The notes under the pieces are model-generated. The model did not search any database. It worked only from the letters and a program-made list of their open reading frames with translations, and was not told where the DNA came from. A stretch of 64,000 nucleotides of DNA from Saccharothrix sp. ALI-22-I (GTDB taxonomy: Bacteria > Actinomycetota > Actinomycetes > Mycobacteriales > Pseudonocardiaceae): assembly GCF_001984175.1 (NCBI RefSeq), contig NZ_MTQP01000050.1:62001-126000 (forward strand), written 5' to 3'. The translations under genes and the position numbers were made by a program. Positions 44,562 through 53,207 of the stretch are shown here, in pieces (position 1 is the first letter of the stretch; every line of letters starts with the position of its first letter).

Positions 44562-44695
44562 GCGTCCAGCGTGGCTTGGTGGCGTGCTTATCGACGCGCG
44601 ACGGCCGGAACATGCCAACGGTCCGGCGCAAGGTGCGAGCGTCACTAGCGTTGGTTCGGTCATCGGGTGGGAGGGGAATCGGCGTGGGAGGGTTG

Positions 44696-45022
44696 ATGTC
44701 AGGGCGCGACGCTCTCAGGGCCGATCGCGCACGCGCACGGCTGCTGGAGGTGGCCGGGCCGGACCTGTACCGGCGCAACCCGTTCCGGGTCACGGGGTTG
44801 CGGACCGATGCGTCACCGCGCGAGGTGCGTGCGCGGCGGCAGCTGTCGGTCGGGGTTTCGACCTTGGTCGGTGGGGTGCCACCGCGTGACGACCGTCTGC
44901 CGTTGCCCGACGATCCGAGCCCGGAGCAGGTGCGGAACGCGTTCGACGAGTTGGGCCACACGGGGCACCGGCTGGTGGGCGAACTGTTCTGGTGGTGGCG
45001 CGGCGTGCACCCGTCGAGTTGA
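44696..45022 (+). pseudogene. J-domain-like N-terminal fragment
   Basis: 108 residues from the ATG at 44696 (GGGAGGG upstream): SGRDALRADRARARLLEVAG, LYRRNPFRVTGLRTDASPRE and RNAFDELGHTGHRLVGELFW. This is the start of a larger actinobacterial protein that resembles a degenerate DnaJ-like module. The frame stops at 45022, just after WWWRGVHPSS, while related-looking sequence continues in the next entry in another frame. An internal deletion with frameshift is the simplest reading. Confidence 0.5.
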
Positions 45023-45636
45023 CCGAGGCGGCACGGCGGCTGGACCAGGCGTTGCCGTACGGACGTCACGCGGGGGCGGCACGTCTGCGTGAGCCGGCCG
45101 CGATCCTGATGAACAACTGCGCGCTCGCCATGATGGACCAGCGCCGACCCGACCGGTTGAGGATCAAGGCGTTGCTGGCCGAAGCGGAACGGCTGGCGGT
45201 GGACGAGTCCACCAAGACGACGGTGCGGGCCAACTTCGAGTCGTTCGAAGACGGTTCGGCCGATGTGGATCTCGGTTCGATCAAGAAGATGTTGGCCAGA
45301 GAGCAGTTCCTGGCTGTGGCCGAGCAGGCGCGGAGGGACGAGGACGCGGACGCCGCGGAACGGGTGTCCGGACGCGCGCTGGACCTTGAGGTGGTGCTGC
45401 TGCGCCGTGACGGCAGCCTCGACGTCACGGTCTTCCACTACTTCCGCGCCAACGCCGACCGGATGTCGTCACCGAACCAGGCCAGGGTGCTGATCGATCA
45501 GGGCGAGCACGCCCTGATGACCGGTGACACCAGGACCCTCTCCGAGGTGAACCAACGCATCCGAGGTCTACTACCCGCCACCATGTCCGACCCCACCACG
45601 GGCGGCGTGCGACGGCAACGGGGGTTCAGCGCATGA
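44992..45636 (+). CDS. hypothetical protein, possible 3' part of a split gene
   Basis: 214 residues if the GTG at 44992 is used; the true start may be further in. All helical: AEAERLAVDESTKTTVRANF, LDLEVVLLRRDGSLDVTVFH and VLIDQGEHALMTGDTRTLSE followed by VNQRIRGLLPA. The end resembles the C-terminal helical tail of actinobacterial Hsp70-like proteins. It overlaps the preceding frame by 31 bases and ends 4 bases into the next gene (ATGA), as in an operon. Function unknown. Confidence 0.5.
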   Translation: MVARRAPVELTEAARRLDQALPYGRHAGAARLREPAAILMNNCALAMMDQRRPDRLRIKALLAEAERLAVDESTKTTVRANFESFEDGSADVDLGSIKKMLAREQFLAVAEQARRDEDADAAERVSGRALDLEVVLLRRDGSLDVTVFHYFRANADRMSSPNQARVLIDQGEHALMTGDTRTLSEVNQRIRGLLPATMSDPTTGGVRRQRGFSA

Positions 45637-45815
45637 CCGGCCCTACCGCCTCGACCGGCCACCCTTCGACCGCCGGCGCGATTGCGGGGTTGGCGCACGA
45701 GGTCCGACTTGCGGAAGCGGCTGAGCAGGCGCGTGCGGGGGACTACGAGCGTGCGCTGACCACCCTTGACCTGGTTCCCGCCGATCATCCGGACCGGCTG
45801 GACCTGGTGGCCCGC
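45633..45815 (+). pseudogene. TPR-like protein, 5' fragment
   Basis: About 60 residues from the ATG at 45633: HEVRLAEAAEQARAGDYERA, TTLDLVPADHPDRLDLVARH. This is the beginning of a tetratricopeptide-like protein coupled to the gene before it. At about 45,815 the coding sequence runs into the antisense of another gene. The 3' portion is lost. Confidence 0.6.
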
Positions 45816-46079
45816 CACCACTCGGTCCAGTTTGGACGGTGCGATGCCCACCGCGTACACGATGTCGGTGAACCCGTCGTCCGCGAACGCCTCGGCTTCG
45901 CGCAACGTCGAGACGGTGATCGGCCCCGTGCCGCCGTCGAACACCAACCTGGCCACGTCCACCGACTTGGCCGTCTTCACGTGCGGGCGCAGGGGAGCGC
46001 CGAGCGCGTCGAGGTGGGCGCGCAGGCGGTCGACGTTGCGCCGAACCTTCGCCTCGTCCACGAGCAGGTAAGGGGTCAT
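45816..46079 (-). pseudogene. D-threonine/D-serine aldolase-dehydratase-like, 5' fragment
   Basis: From the ATG at 46079 (overlapping the regulator stop by 4 bases) about 85 residues match the alanine-racemase-fold dehydratase family: PYLLVDEAKVRRNVDRLRAH, LRPHVKTAKSVDVARLVFDG (Lys of the PLP site), ITVSTLREAEAFADDGFTDI and YAVGIAPSKLDRVVA. It then meets the severed TPR-like gene head-on. Only the first fifth to quarter of a roughly 370-residue enzyme remains. Confidence 0.7.
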
Positions 46080-46558
46080 AGCTCCTCCTCGGTGTGATTG
46101 GTCCGGCACGCGGCCAGGTCGGCGTAGAGGGAGGCCCGCGAGGTGCCCAGACGTGCGGCGACACGGGGTGCCGCACCACGCAGCTGGAACACCCCGCGTT
46201 GGTCGAGAGCCCGCAACAACCGCAGGCGTTCCGGCTTGCCCAGGCCGTCCACGGGCTTGGCCAGCGCTAGTTCCTCGGCCCGCACCACGGCGTCGATGAC
46301 GTCCTCGATGTCGTCGGTGAACGTGGTCGTCGCGGTCGGGACACCGCCACCGGCCAGGTCCGCGAGCAGGTCCACCACCTGCCGCAACGCCGTCACGTCC
46401 AGGTTCACGCACAGCGCCCCGAACACCTCGCCCCGTTCGTCCCGCAACGGCATGGTGGACGACGTGACCAACCGGCCGTCGGGCGTGCGGGTCAGGTAGT
46501 TGAGCTCGTTGACCGCCTCGTTCCCACGGGCGAGCACGGCCAGGCCGATCTCGCTCAT
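46076..46558 (-). pseudogene. YheO/DsdR-like regulator, N-terminally truncated
   Basis: 160 residues. A PAS-like part (NYLTRTPDGRLVTSSTMPLR, GEVFGALCVNLDVTALRQVV) and a C-terminal HTH (LRLLRALDQRGVFQLRGAAP, RVAARLGTSRASLYADLAAC) fit the YheO family, whose members have about 220 residues. The first 60-70 residues are missing: left of 46558 the sequence belongs to another gene. The adjacent D-amino-acid dehydratase fragment suggests a former regulator/enzyme pair. Confidence 0.7.
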
Positions 46559-46569
46559 CGCGCCCCCGA

Positions 46570-47283
46570 CCCGGACTCCGGCCGGGGCTCCAGGCGTGCC
46601 GACGGTCCGCTGGTGGCGATCGTTCCCGGTCTCGGTGCCCTCGGATACCTCGTCGACGCGCTGGCCGGGTGCGGGGGCTGGGCCAGGTCGTTCCTGCTCG
46701 ACGTGCCGGGTTCGGGCACCGATCGCCGCGCCCGTGCCCGGCCGAGGTGACGGCGGTCGCGGACACCGTCGAGGCGTGGCTGGACGTGGTGGCGGGTGAC
46801 GCGCGGGTCGTTCTCGTCGGCCATTCGACGGGCGCTCAGGCCGCTCTCCACGTGGCCGTGCGACGTCCCGACCGGGTGGGGTCGCTGGTGCTGATGGGGC
46901 CGACGTTCCCGCCCGAGCAACGGAGGTTCCCCGGCCTGTTCCGGGAGTACGCGAGCAACTCGCGCCACGAGCCGCCCGGTCTGCTGCCGGTGACCGTGCC
47001 GTACTACGTGCGCGGCGGTCGTCGTGAGCTGACCAGGTTCATCCGCTCCGCGCATCGGGACGAGCCGGAGCGGGTCATCCCGGACGTCCGGTGCCCGACC
47101 CTGCTGATCCGGGGCGAGCAGGACCGTTTCGCGCCCCAGACCTGGGTGGACCGGCTCACCGCCGCCGCGCCCGACGCGTGGTCGGCCGTCACACCCGGCG
47201 CGCACGCGTTCCCGTTCCGCCACGGCGGGTTGACCGCCTCGCTCATCGCCCAGGCGGCCCGCCGAGCCGGCCTCCTGTCCTGA
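46570..47283 (+). pseudogene. alpha/beta hydrolase, frameshifted and 5'-truncated
   Basis: The reading GPLVAIVPGLGALGYLVDAL (about 46,608) followed by SFLLDVPGSGTDRR lies in one frame. After about 46,740 the rest lies in another: VADTVEAWLDVVAGDARVVL, GHSTGAQAALHVAVRR (nucleophile Ser), RGEQDRFAPQ (acid), GAHAFPFRH (His), ending at 47283. No start codon precedes the first part; its 5' end meets the truncated regulator at about 46,560. One frameshift plus a missing start make a functional product unlikely. Confidence 0.7.
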
Positions 47284-47374
47284 AGAGATCCCTGCAGAAC
47301 TTCTCCTGAGGAACCGACCGGCCGCGCGAATCGCACGGGTCGGTGGGGGTAGCCCACCGCCGAAGGAGGACGAC

Positions 47375-47965
47375 ATGACCAGACAGAAGGAAAAGAGCGG
47401 CCGGACGGCCGGCAAGTCCAAGGTCAGCGAGAGCGAACTGGCGGAGATGACCGTGGCGCAGCTGCGGGACAAGGCGTCCGACCTCGGCCTGAGCGGTGTT
47501 CACAGCCTGCGCAAGGACCAACTCGTGCACGCCGTCGCCGAGGCCATGAGCGGTCGGAGCGCACCGCGACCCCGCAGGGAGAGTGACTCCGGCGGCGGCA
47601 TCCGTGGCGGCAAGAAGTCGTCGAAGAGCCTGAAGTACGCCCAAGAGGTCACCTCTCCGGACGACGACCCCGAACGGCCGGGCCGCAGCCTCGCCACCAC
47701 CAGCCACGACGTCATCCGGCAGTGGGCCGAGGCGCGCAACGCCACGCCCGCCACCGTCGAGGGCACCGAGCACGGCGACCACCTCGGCGTGCTCCGCTTC
47801 GACTTCCCCGGTTACAGCGGCGACAAGCTGCGCCCCGTCGACTGGGACGAGTGGTTCGCCACCTTCGACGAACGCGGCCTGAACTTCATCTACCAGGAAG
47901 AACGCTCCGACGGCTCCCAGAGCAACTTCTTCCGCCTAGAAAACCCCAACCGCGAAGACGCCTAA
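47375..47965 (+). CDS. Rho-N/SAP-like domain protein
   Basis: 196 residues, with AAGGAGGA upstream. The N-terminal Rho-N/SAP-like motif (EMTVAQLRDKASDLGLSGVH, SLRKDQLVHAVAEAM, residues 28-62) suggests nucleic-acid binding. A basic Ser/Gly/Lys linker follows, then a conserved C-terminal domain (TSHDVIRQWAEARNATPATV, VLRFDFPGYSGDKLRPVDWD, WFATFDERGLNFIYQE). That domain is widespread in actinobacteria without assigned activity. Cytoplasmic. The stop is followed at once by the repeat cluster. Confidence 0.78.
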   Translation: MTRQKEKSGRTAGKSKVSESELAEMTVAQLRDKASDLGLSGVHSLRKDQLVHAVAEAMSGRSAPRPRRESDSGGGIRGGKKSSKSLKYAQEVTSPDDDPERPGRSLATTSHDVIRQWAEARNATPATVEGTEHGDHLGVLRFDFPGYSGDKLRPVDWDEWFATFDERGLNFIYQEERSDGSQSNFFRLENPNREDA

Positions 47966-47967
47966 CC

Positions 47968-48182
47968 CCCACGCGTGTCCAACGTTCCGAACGCGCGTGT
48001 CCAACGCTCAGAACACCCGAGTTGAACGCTCAGAACGCGCGTGTCCTTGGAGACGTTGGACTAGTGATGTTCTGAGCGTTCAACTCGCCCGTTCCCGACG
48101 TTGGACACGCGTGTTCTGGACGTTGGACACGCCCGTTCCCGACGTTGGACACGCCCGTTCTGGAGGTTGGACACGCGGGTTG
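47968..48182. repeat. inverted cluster of GTTGGACACGCG-family repeats
   Basis: Copies of CGCGTGTCCAACG-type sequence (minus orientation) fill 47,973-48,058, and copies of GTTGGACACGCGTGTTCTGG, GTTGGACACGCCCGTTC and GTTGGACACGCGGG (plus orientation) fill 48,085-48,182. The halves face each other around 48,065, so the cluster is a large imperfect palindrome between convergent genes. Same family as 23,224-23,355. Confidence 0.8.
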
Positions 48183-48194
48183 GGGTGGGTGGGG

Positions 48195-49040
48195 TTAGGC
48201 GGCGGGGTTGGATTCGGTTCGGGGGGCGGGGATGTCGTCGGGTGGGGTGTGCAGGAGGGGGTCGGCTTCGGCTAGGAGGTCTCGGGCGTTGCGTAGGCCG
48301 GCGGCGATTCGGTCGCGTCGTGTGCGGAGTTCGTCTACTCGGTGGCGGGCATCGGCGACGATGCGGCGGGCGTGTTCGCGGGCTTGGCGGACCAGGTGAT
48401 CGGCGCGTGCGCGGGCGGCGGCCTCTTGTTCGGCCATTGCGGCCATGGACTCGGCTCGCCGGGCGCGCATGGCCATCTCGAAGTCGAGCTGGACCTCTTC
48501 GCGTAACGCCGCCGCCTGCTCGTCCAGCTCACGTCGCCGCTGTTCGGCCGACCGGGTCTCCGCCAGGATTCGCTCACCGGCCTGCCGCATCAGGTCCCGG
48601 TGCTCGGCCTCGGCTTCCCGCCGCCGCGCGTCGAGTTCGTCCACGAGCCGTTCCGAGCGCTCCCGCAACCGCGTCACGGCCCGTTCCGCCGTCGTCCAGT
48701 GCTGCTCGGCAACGGCCTGTGCCCGTTCGGTGACCTCAGCGGCCTCGTCGTGCGCCAGCTCCACCATCCGCCGCAGGCGGTCGGTGAGCGCGTCCGGCTC
48801 GATCGGCGTGCGGCAGATCCGGTCGATGTGCTTGCGCAGTGCGCGGATCTCCGCCCGGGCGGTCTCCAGTTGACGGGCGAGGTCGTCGGCTCGGGCCACG
48901 GCCGCGTCGCGGTCGACCGCGAGCACCCGCAGCTCGGCCTCGACACCCTCCACGTAGTGCCGCACCTGGCCCCGGTCGTAACCGCGCCACACCACGTCGA
49001 AGTCCGCCCGCAACGGCACCAGGTCCACGTCCACCGCCAT
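48195..49040 (-). CDS. DivIVA-like coiled-coil protein
   Basis: 281 residues from the ATG at 49040 (AGGAAAGG upstream). The N-terminal DivIVA-like segment LRADFDVVWRGYDRGQVRHY (FDVV-x-x-GYDRxQV) is followed by some 220 residues of nearly continuous coiled coil rich in Arg, Glu and Ala. DivIVA/Wag31 relatives recruit envelope and division proteins to curved membrane; this one lacks the typical Arg/Phe membrane loop of Wag31, so it is probably a paralogue with another job. Convergent with the Rho-N gene. Confidence 0.8.
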   Translation of the reverse strand: MAVDVDLVPLRADFDVVWRGYDRGQVRHYVEGVEAELRVLAVDRDAAVARADDLARQLETARAEIRALRKHIDRICRTPIEPDALTDRLRRMVELAHDEAAEVTERAQAVAEQHWTTAERAVTRLRERSERLVDELDARRREAEAEHRDLMRQAGERILAETRSAEQRRRELDEQAAALREEVQLDFEMAMRARRAESMAAMAEQEAAARARADHLVRQAREHARRIVADARHRVDELRTRRDRIAAGLRNARDLLAEADPLLHTPPDDIPAPRTESNPAA

Positions 49041-49248
49041 CACCGCAACACCTTTCCTCGTCGGCCAGTCGATCGAGGGACACCCGAAATCGAGTGAGTG
49101 ATCGACACCATCTTGGTCGTGGTGGATGGTGCGCTCCACCCTCGACTTTGTTAGCACTCGGAGGCGGAGAGTGCCAAATGCGGGTCCGTCCGCCGATCGG
49201 GGAGGCCGTGGTGGGAGGTCGTCGGGGGAGGCCGTCGTGTCGGGCCGG

Positions 49249-49590
49249 TCAGGCGACGGGACCACCTGGCGTCGGGTCTTCCGCGCAGGCGGCGAGTTGG
49301 CTGCGGAGGTCGGCGATCTCGGCGCGGGCCGCGGCGAGCGTGTCCTCCAGCTCCAGGATGCGCACGGTGGCGGCGAGGGAATGCCCCTGGTCGAACAGCG
49401 CCCGCACGCGTTGGACGAGTTCGAGCTGCCTGCGGCTGTAGCGGCGATGACCCGCCCCGGAGCGGTGCGGAAGGACCAGCTCGGCGGTGTCCAGACTGCG
49501 CAGGAACGCCTGCCGCACACCGAGCAGGTCGGCCGCTTGTCCGATCGTGTAGGCCGGGAAGTCGACGTCGTCGAGTTCGTTCAGGCCCAC
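49249..49590 (-). CDS. MerR family transcriptional regulator
   Basis: 113 residues from the GTG at 49590, selected because GGAGGAG lies 9 bases upstream; an upstream start at 49668 is less likely. The MerR winged HTH is YTIGQAADLLGVRQAFLRSL, LPHRSGAGHRRYSRRQLELV. A dimerising helix follows (LEDTLAAARAEIADLRSQLA). The effector region is minimal and contains one Cys, so no metal site is evident. Target unknown; it is divergent from the small gene at 49,730. Confidence 0.82.
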   Translation of the reverse strand: MGLNELDDVDFPAYTIGQAADLLGVRQAFLRSLDTAELVLPHRSGAGHRRYSRRQLELVQRVRALFDQGHSLAATVRILELEDTLAAARAEIADLRSQLAACAEDPTPGGPVA

Positions 49591-49729
49591 GGCGGACAGC
49601 TCCTCCCACCGCAGGCCATCCCCTGACCTGCTCGCCGCACCGTAAACCCGACCGAGTACTTGACACAATCTCCAGTCGAGGCTATAAGAAAAGTGTATCG
49701 GTCAGTGACCCGGTGATCGTGGCCTGGGA

Positions 49730-50020
49730 GTGATCGACGTGAACGGCAGGAGTTGCGTCCGGGATACCGGGCAGGTCGGTTTCGCCGACCTGGTCCTGGC
49801 GGACCAGGGCTGGCTCGACGCCGAGTTCGACGCGATCGTCGCCGCCAACTTCGGCGCCTACTCCACGCCCCGGCCCTGGTTCACCGAGCGGGGACCGTCC
49901 GGAGCATTCCGCGGCCCCGACCGGTCCGCCGGACCACGAGCCCGTCCCGCGGCCCACGCGGCGCACCGGGTCGATCCGCGCGAGCGGTCACCTCCGCCGC
50001 GTCGGATCGACGGTGGTTGA
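49730..50020 (+). CDS. small protein, unknown
   Basis: 96 residues from a GTG at 49730. The central QVGFADLVLADQGWLDAEFD, AIVAANFGA segment resembles short actinobacterial proteins often found singly. The C-terminal half is Arg/Pro rich and probably disordered. No signal peptide. Function unknown. Confidence 0.55.
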   Translation: MIDVNGRSCVRDTGQVGFADLVLADQGWLDAEFDAIVAANFGAYSTPRPWFTERGPSGAFRGPDRSAGPRARPAAHAAHRVDPRERSPPPRRIDGG

Positions 50021-50256
50021 ACGGCGGAGGAGGTGACGGCAAGCGGGGGATGCGGCTCGTTCGGCGAGGTGGCTCGCTCCTGCGGTCGACCGGAGTGCCC
50101 GGTCCTGCGTCTCGTGACGCGTTCGGCGAGCACCACGAGTCCGGGTCCCCGATGGTGTGTGAATCCGTTCCTGAAGTTCATGTCCGTCCGCCCGTCGCGA
50201 CCCTGGGGTTGCGGCGGGCACCGTCCTGTCCGCAGCCGCTGTGGAGGATCACCGTG

Positions 50257-50481
50257 ATGAGCCTGGAAAAGCCGTGGAACGACGTGGCCGACCAACTGCG
50301 CCTCGCCGAGCCCGAAACCGAGGCCGAGACCGAGATCGTCGACGAAGAGGCCGCGGTCGGTCGGGCGGAACCCGTTCCGGAACCGGCGGAGGCGGATGTG
50401 GTCGAGGCCGACCCGGCCGACGTCGCCGATCAGCGCCGCGCCGTGCCGCCGCCCGACGACATCCCGGGCGACTCCTGGTAG
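50257..50481 (+). CDS. small acidic protein, unknown
   Basis: 74 residues from the ATG at 50257 with GGAGG 9 bases upstream. Begins MSLEKPWNDVADQLRLAEPE; the middle is a Glu/Ala/Asp/Pro run and the end is PPPDDIPGDSW. Predicted disordered and strongly acidic. Third small acidic gene in the window. It is convergent with the hydrolase gene 5 bases away. Confidence 0.65.
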   Translation: MSLEKPWNDVADQLRLAEPETEAETEIVDEEAAVGRAEPVPEPAEADVVEADPADVADQRRAVPPPDDIPGDSW

Positions 50482-50485
50482 CCGG

Positions 50486-51292
50486 TCAAGGCCTCGCCAG
50501 GTCGGCGATCGCGCCGACCAGTTCCGGCCCGTCCAGCAGCACGCGGTCGTTGTGGTCGGCCCCCGGCACCTCGACGGTCCGGCCGCCCGCCGCCGTCGCC
50601 ACCGCGCGGCTCTGCTCGGGCGGGACGATCGAGTCGGACGTGCCGTAGACGACGGTGACCGGTGCCGAGACCCGTGCCACGTGCTCCGCGGTCGGGAACT
50701 TGTCCAGCAGCAGCCACCGCACCGGCAGGAACGGGTAGTGGCGCGCGCCGACCGAGGCGAGGTCGGTGAACGGCGAGCGCAGGACCAGCCCGGCCGGCGC
50801 GTGTTCGGTGGCCAGTTCCGCGACCACCGCGCAGCCCAGGCTCTCGCCGAAGTACAGCAACCGCTCGGGCGGCACGCCGGCGTCACGCACCAGGAACTCC
50901 CGGGCCGCACGGACGTCCAGCGCCAGCCCGGCCTCCGTCGGGTCGCCGGGGTTGCCGCCGTACCCGCGGTAGTCCAGGAGCAGCACCGACAAGCCGCGTG
51001 CGGTGAGCGCACGGGCGAGCGGGGTACGGAGGTGGCGGTTCCCGGCGTTGCCCGGCGCGACCAGCACGGTGGCGCGTGGCGAGCCGACCGGGAAGTACCA
51101 GGCGCTCAGGCGCAGGTCGTCGGCGGTGACCAGGGTGACGTCCCGTCCGCCGGGCAGGATCTCGGCCGCACTCGGCAGCGGCCCGCCGGACGGCAGGTAG
51201 ATGAGTTTGCGCTGGAACGCGAAGGCGCTACCGAACACCACGGCCACGATGGTGACGACCACCGCGAGAACTGACAACACCCGCCTGCGCAC
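50486..51292 (-). CDS. membrane-anchored alpha/beta hydrolase (BEM46-like)
   Basis: 268 residues from the GTG at 51292. An N-terminal anchor helix (VLSVLAVVVTIVAVVFGSAF) precedes the hydrolase: LVAPGNAGNRHLRTPLARAL, LLDYRGYGGNPGDPTEAGLA, nucleophile in YFGESLGCAVVAELATE, acid in VVYGTSDSIVPP, and His in PGADHNDRVLL. This fits the BEM46/ABHD13-type group, membrane-bound serine hydrolases of unclear substrate. The start codon lacks a strong ribosome site. Confidence 0.82.
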   Translation of the reverse strand: MRRRVLSVLAVVVTIVAVVFGSAFAFQRKLIYLPSGGPLPSAAEILPGGRDVTLVTADDLRLSAWYFPVGSPRATVLVAPGNAGNRHLRTPLARALTARGLSVLLLDYRGYGGNPGDPTEAGLALDVRAAREFLVRDAGVPPERLLYFGESLGCAVVAELATEHAPAGLVLRSPFTDLASVGARHYPFLPVRWLLLDKFPTAEHVARVSAPVTVVYGTSDSIVPPEQSRAVATAAGGRTVEVPGADHNDRVLLDGPELVGAIADLARP

Positions 51293-51598
51293 CGGACCAT
51301 CATGCGGTGCGTGGGGTGTTGCACGGGCGGGTTCGGGCTGGACGGCCGGCGCAGGCCGGTGGTTCCCGTGGCCGTGCACCGGCGGTGGTGGACAACGCCG
51401 ACGTCCTCTTGGGACGAGGTGAGGAGCGTGTCGGCCGACATACAGTACGGGGGTAAGGTGCGCGGGCGCGCCCATGACGGCGGTCACCCCTGCGCCGGTC
51501 GAGTTGCCCCAGGTACCCCCTAGGGGTATAAATGTCCTTGAAGGGCATCCCGGCGGAACGCGACTGGACCGCGGGGGGTGGCCGAAGGGAGTCGGGAC
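51293..51598. other. intergenic region upstream of csoR
   Basis: Holds the CsoR-type operator at 51514-51530 and a possible half site TACGGGGGTA at about 51449-51458. Otherwise no gene is evident. Confidence 0.55.
51514..51530 (+). promoter_or_regulatory. predicted CsoR operator
   Basis: TACCCCCTAGGGGTATA contains the perfect 10-bp palindrome CCCCTAGGGG (51517-51526) and resembles the GC-tract palindromes bound by actinobacterial CsoR. It lies 69 bases upstream of the csoR start, so CsoR would autoregulate the whole operon and release it when Cu(I) binds. Confidence 0.75.
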
Positions 51599-51880
51599 AT
51601 GCGGGGTTACACGTCGGACAAGGATGCCTTCCTCAAGCGCTTGCGCCGGGTCGAGGGGCAGGTCCGCGGGGTGCAGCGGATGGTGGAGGACGACGAGTAC
51701 TGCATCGACGTCCTGACCCAGATCGCCGCGGCGACGAAGGCCTTGCAGGCTGTCTCCCTCGGTCTGCTCGACGAGCACTTGAAGCACTGCGTCTCCGACG
51801 CGCTGGCACAGGGCGGCGAAGGCGCCGACGAGAAGGTCCGCGAGGCGAGCGAGGCTATCGCGCGCCTGGTGCGGTCCTGA
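51599..51880 (+). CDS. csoR: copper-sensing transcriptional repressor CsoR
   Basis: 93 residues from the ATG at 51599 (GGGAG upstream). Helical DUF156 protein with the complete Cu(I) ligand pattern: Cys in DDEYCIDV, 24 residues to His in LDEHLKHC, then three residues to Cys, that is C-x24-H-x3-C. It binds its operator as a tetramer without copper and dissociates when copper is bound. Next genes are the chaperone, a secreted metal-binding protein and the exporter, so it controls a copper-detoxification operon. Confidence 0.92.
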   Translation: MRGYTSDKDAFLKRLRRVEGQVRGVQRMVEDDEYCIDVLTQIAAATKALQAVSLGLLDEHLKHCVSDALAQGGEGADEKVREASEAIARLVRS

Positions 51881-51906
51881 ACCGACACGACAACGAGGAG
51901 TACCCG

Positions 51907-52113
51907 ATGGCCGAGTCCACCTACACCGTCACCGGCATGACCTGCGGCCACTGCGTGGCGTCCGTGACCGAGGAGGTCACCAAGATCGACGGTGTGACCG
52001 GTGTGGATGTCGACCTGCCGACCGGTGCGGTCAAGGTGACCAGCGCCGCGCCGGTGGCGGAGGCGGACGTCCGCGCCGCGGTCGAGGAAGCGGGCTACGC
52101 GCTCGCCGGCTGA
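51907..52113 (+). CDS. copZ: copper chaperone CopZ (heavy-metal-associated domain)
   Basis: 68 residues; GAGGAG precedes the ATG at 51907. One HMA domain with the MTCGHC metal site at residues 11-16 and the VDLPTGAVKV strand typical of the fold. It carries Cu(I) in the cytoplasm and hands it to the N-terminal HMA domain of CopA. It follows csoR by 26 bases. Confidence 0.93.
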   Translation: MAESTYTVTGMTCGHCVASVTEEVTKIDGVTGVDVDLPTGAVKVTSAAPVAEADVRAAVEEAGYALAG

Positions 52114-52223
52114 ACGGCGCGACCGGGGATAACCGGTCGAAGCCAGGACAGGCACGAACGGCATGGCGGCCGATCCGGAGCCCGCCCGCGCGGCGGGCTC
52201 CACCAGTCTTGAGGACCTGATCA

Positions 52224-53207
52224 ATGAACACAGCAGCGAAGCTCTCCGCCTACGGTGCGGTGCTCGCCCTGGTCGCCGGTGGCGCCTGGGTGGCAGGTGG
52301 CGCTGTCGGTCCCTTGTCCGTCGAGGCCGCCTCGGGCGGTCACGACGGGATGTCCGGTGCTGAGGGCACCGGTGACGGGGACGACCACAGCGGTACCGTC
52401 GCGGAGGCCGCTATCGACCAGCCCGCGGGGTTGGCGTCGTCCAGGGGCGGTTACTCCCTCACGCCCACCGACACGACGCTGACCGCGGGGACCGACTCTT
52501 TCTCGTTCCGCATTCTCGGCCCGGACGGGGCGGCGGTGACCGCCTTCGATGTCGAGCACGACAAGCGGATGCACCTGATCGTGGTGCGGCGTGACACAGC
52601 GGGGTTTCAGCACGTCCACCCGGAGATGGCGGCGGACGGCACGTGGAGCGTGCCGTTGAACGTCGCCGAGGCGGGCTCCTACCGGGTGTTCGCCGACTTC
52701 ACGCCGACCGGTGGCGAGTCGAGCGTCCTGGGGACGGATGTGTCGGTGGCGGGTGCGTTCGAGCCGCGTGCTTACGTGCCGTCACGGGTGGCCGAGGTCG
52801 GCGGCTATCAGGTGCGTCTGGATGGTGACCTGGTGGCGGGTGAGGCCTCTCCGGTCAAGTTGACCGTGAGCAAGGACGGCGTGCCGGTGACCGATCTCCA
52901 GCCGTACCTGGCGGCGTACGGTCACCTGGTGGCGCTGCGTCAGGGCGACCTCGCCTACCTGCACGTCCACCCGGAAGGCGTGCCCGGTGACGGCAAGACC
53001 CCGGCGGGTCCGGAGATCGCGTTCGTGGCGGAGGTGCCGTCGGCGGGCGGTTACCGGTTGTTCCTGGACTTCCAGCACGACGGGGTCGTGCGCACGGTCG
53101 AGTTCACCGTCGACACCGCCGGGACGTCGGCCCCGACATCGGCCCCGGCCCCGACGTCGGCCTCCGCGCCGGTCGAGCAGGAAGAGGAGGGGCACGGTCA
53201 TGGCTGA
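52224..53207 (+). CDS. secreted metal-associated protein of the copper operon
   Basis: 327 residues. A signal peptide ([20 protein letters not shown]) is followed by two beta domains with His/Met-rich loops: [25 protein letters not shown] with FQHVHPEM, and later [20 protein letters not shown]. The end EEEGHGHG could bind metal. Related proteins are encoded beside CopA in many actinobacteria and are presumed to handle copper outside the membrane; biochemistry is not established. It overlaps copA by 8 bases, so it is part of the operon. Confidence 0.8.
   Translation: MNTAAKLSAYGAVLALVAGGAWVAGGAVGPLSVEAASGGHDGMSGAEGTGDGDDHSGTVAEAAIDQPAGLASSRGGYSLTPTDTTLTAGTDSFSFRILGPDGAAVTAFDVEHDKRMHLIVVRRDTAGFQHVHPEMAADGTWSVPLNVAEAGSYRVFADFTPTGGESSVLGTDVSVAGAFEPRAYVPSRVAEVGGYQVRLDGDLVAGEASPVKLTVSKDGVPVTDLQPYLAAYGHLVALRQGDLAYLHVHPEGVPGDGKTPAGPEIAFVAEVPSAGGYRLFLDFQHDGVVRTVEFTVDTAGTSAPTSAPAPTSASAPVEQEEEGHGHG

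Noticed and set aside
40400-44600. Regulatory genes of a biosynthetic cluster (SARP, LuxR, two-component)
   Set aside because: No polyketide synthase, NRPS or other core biosynthetic gene lies nearby; the SARP is broken.
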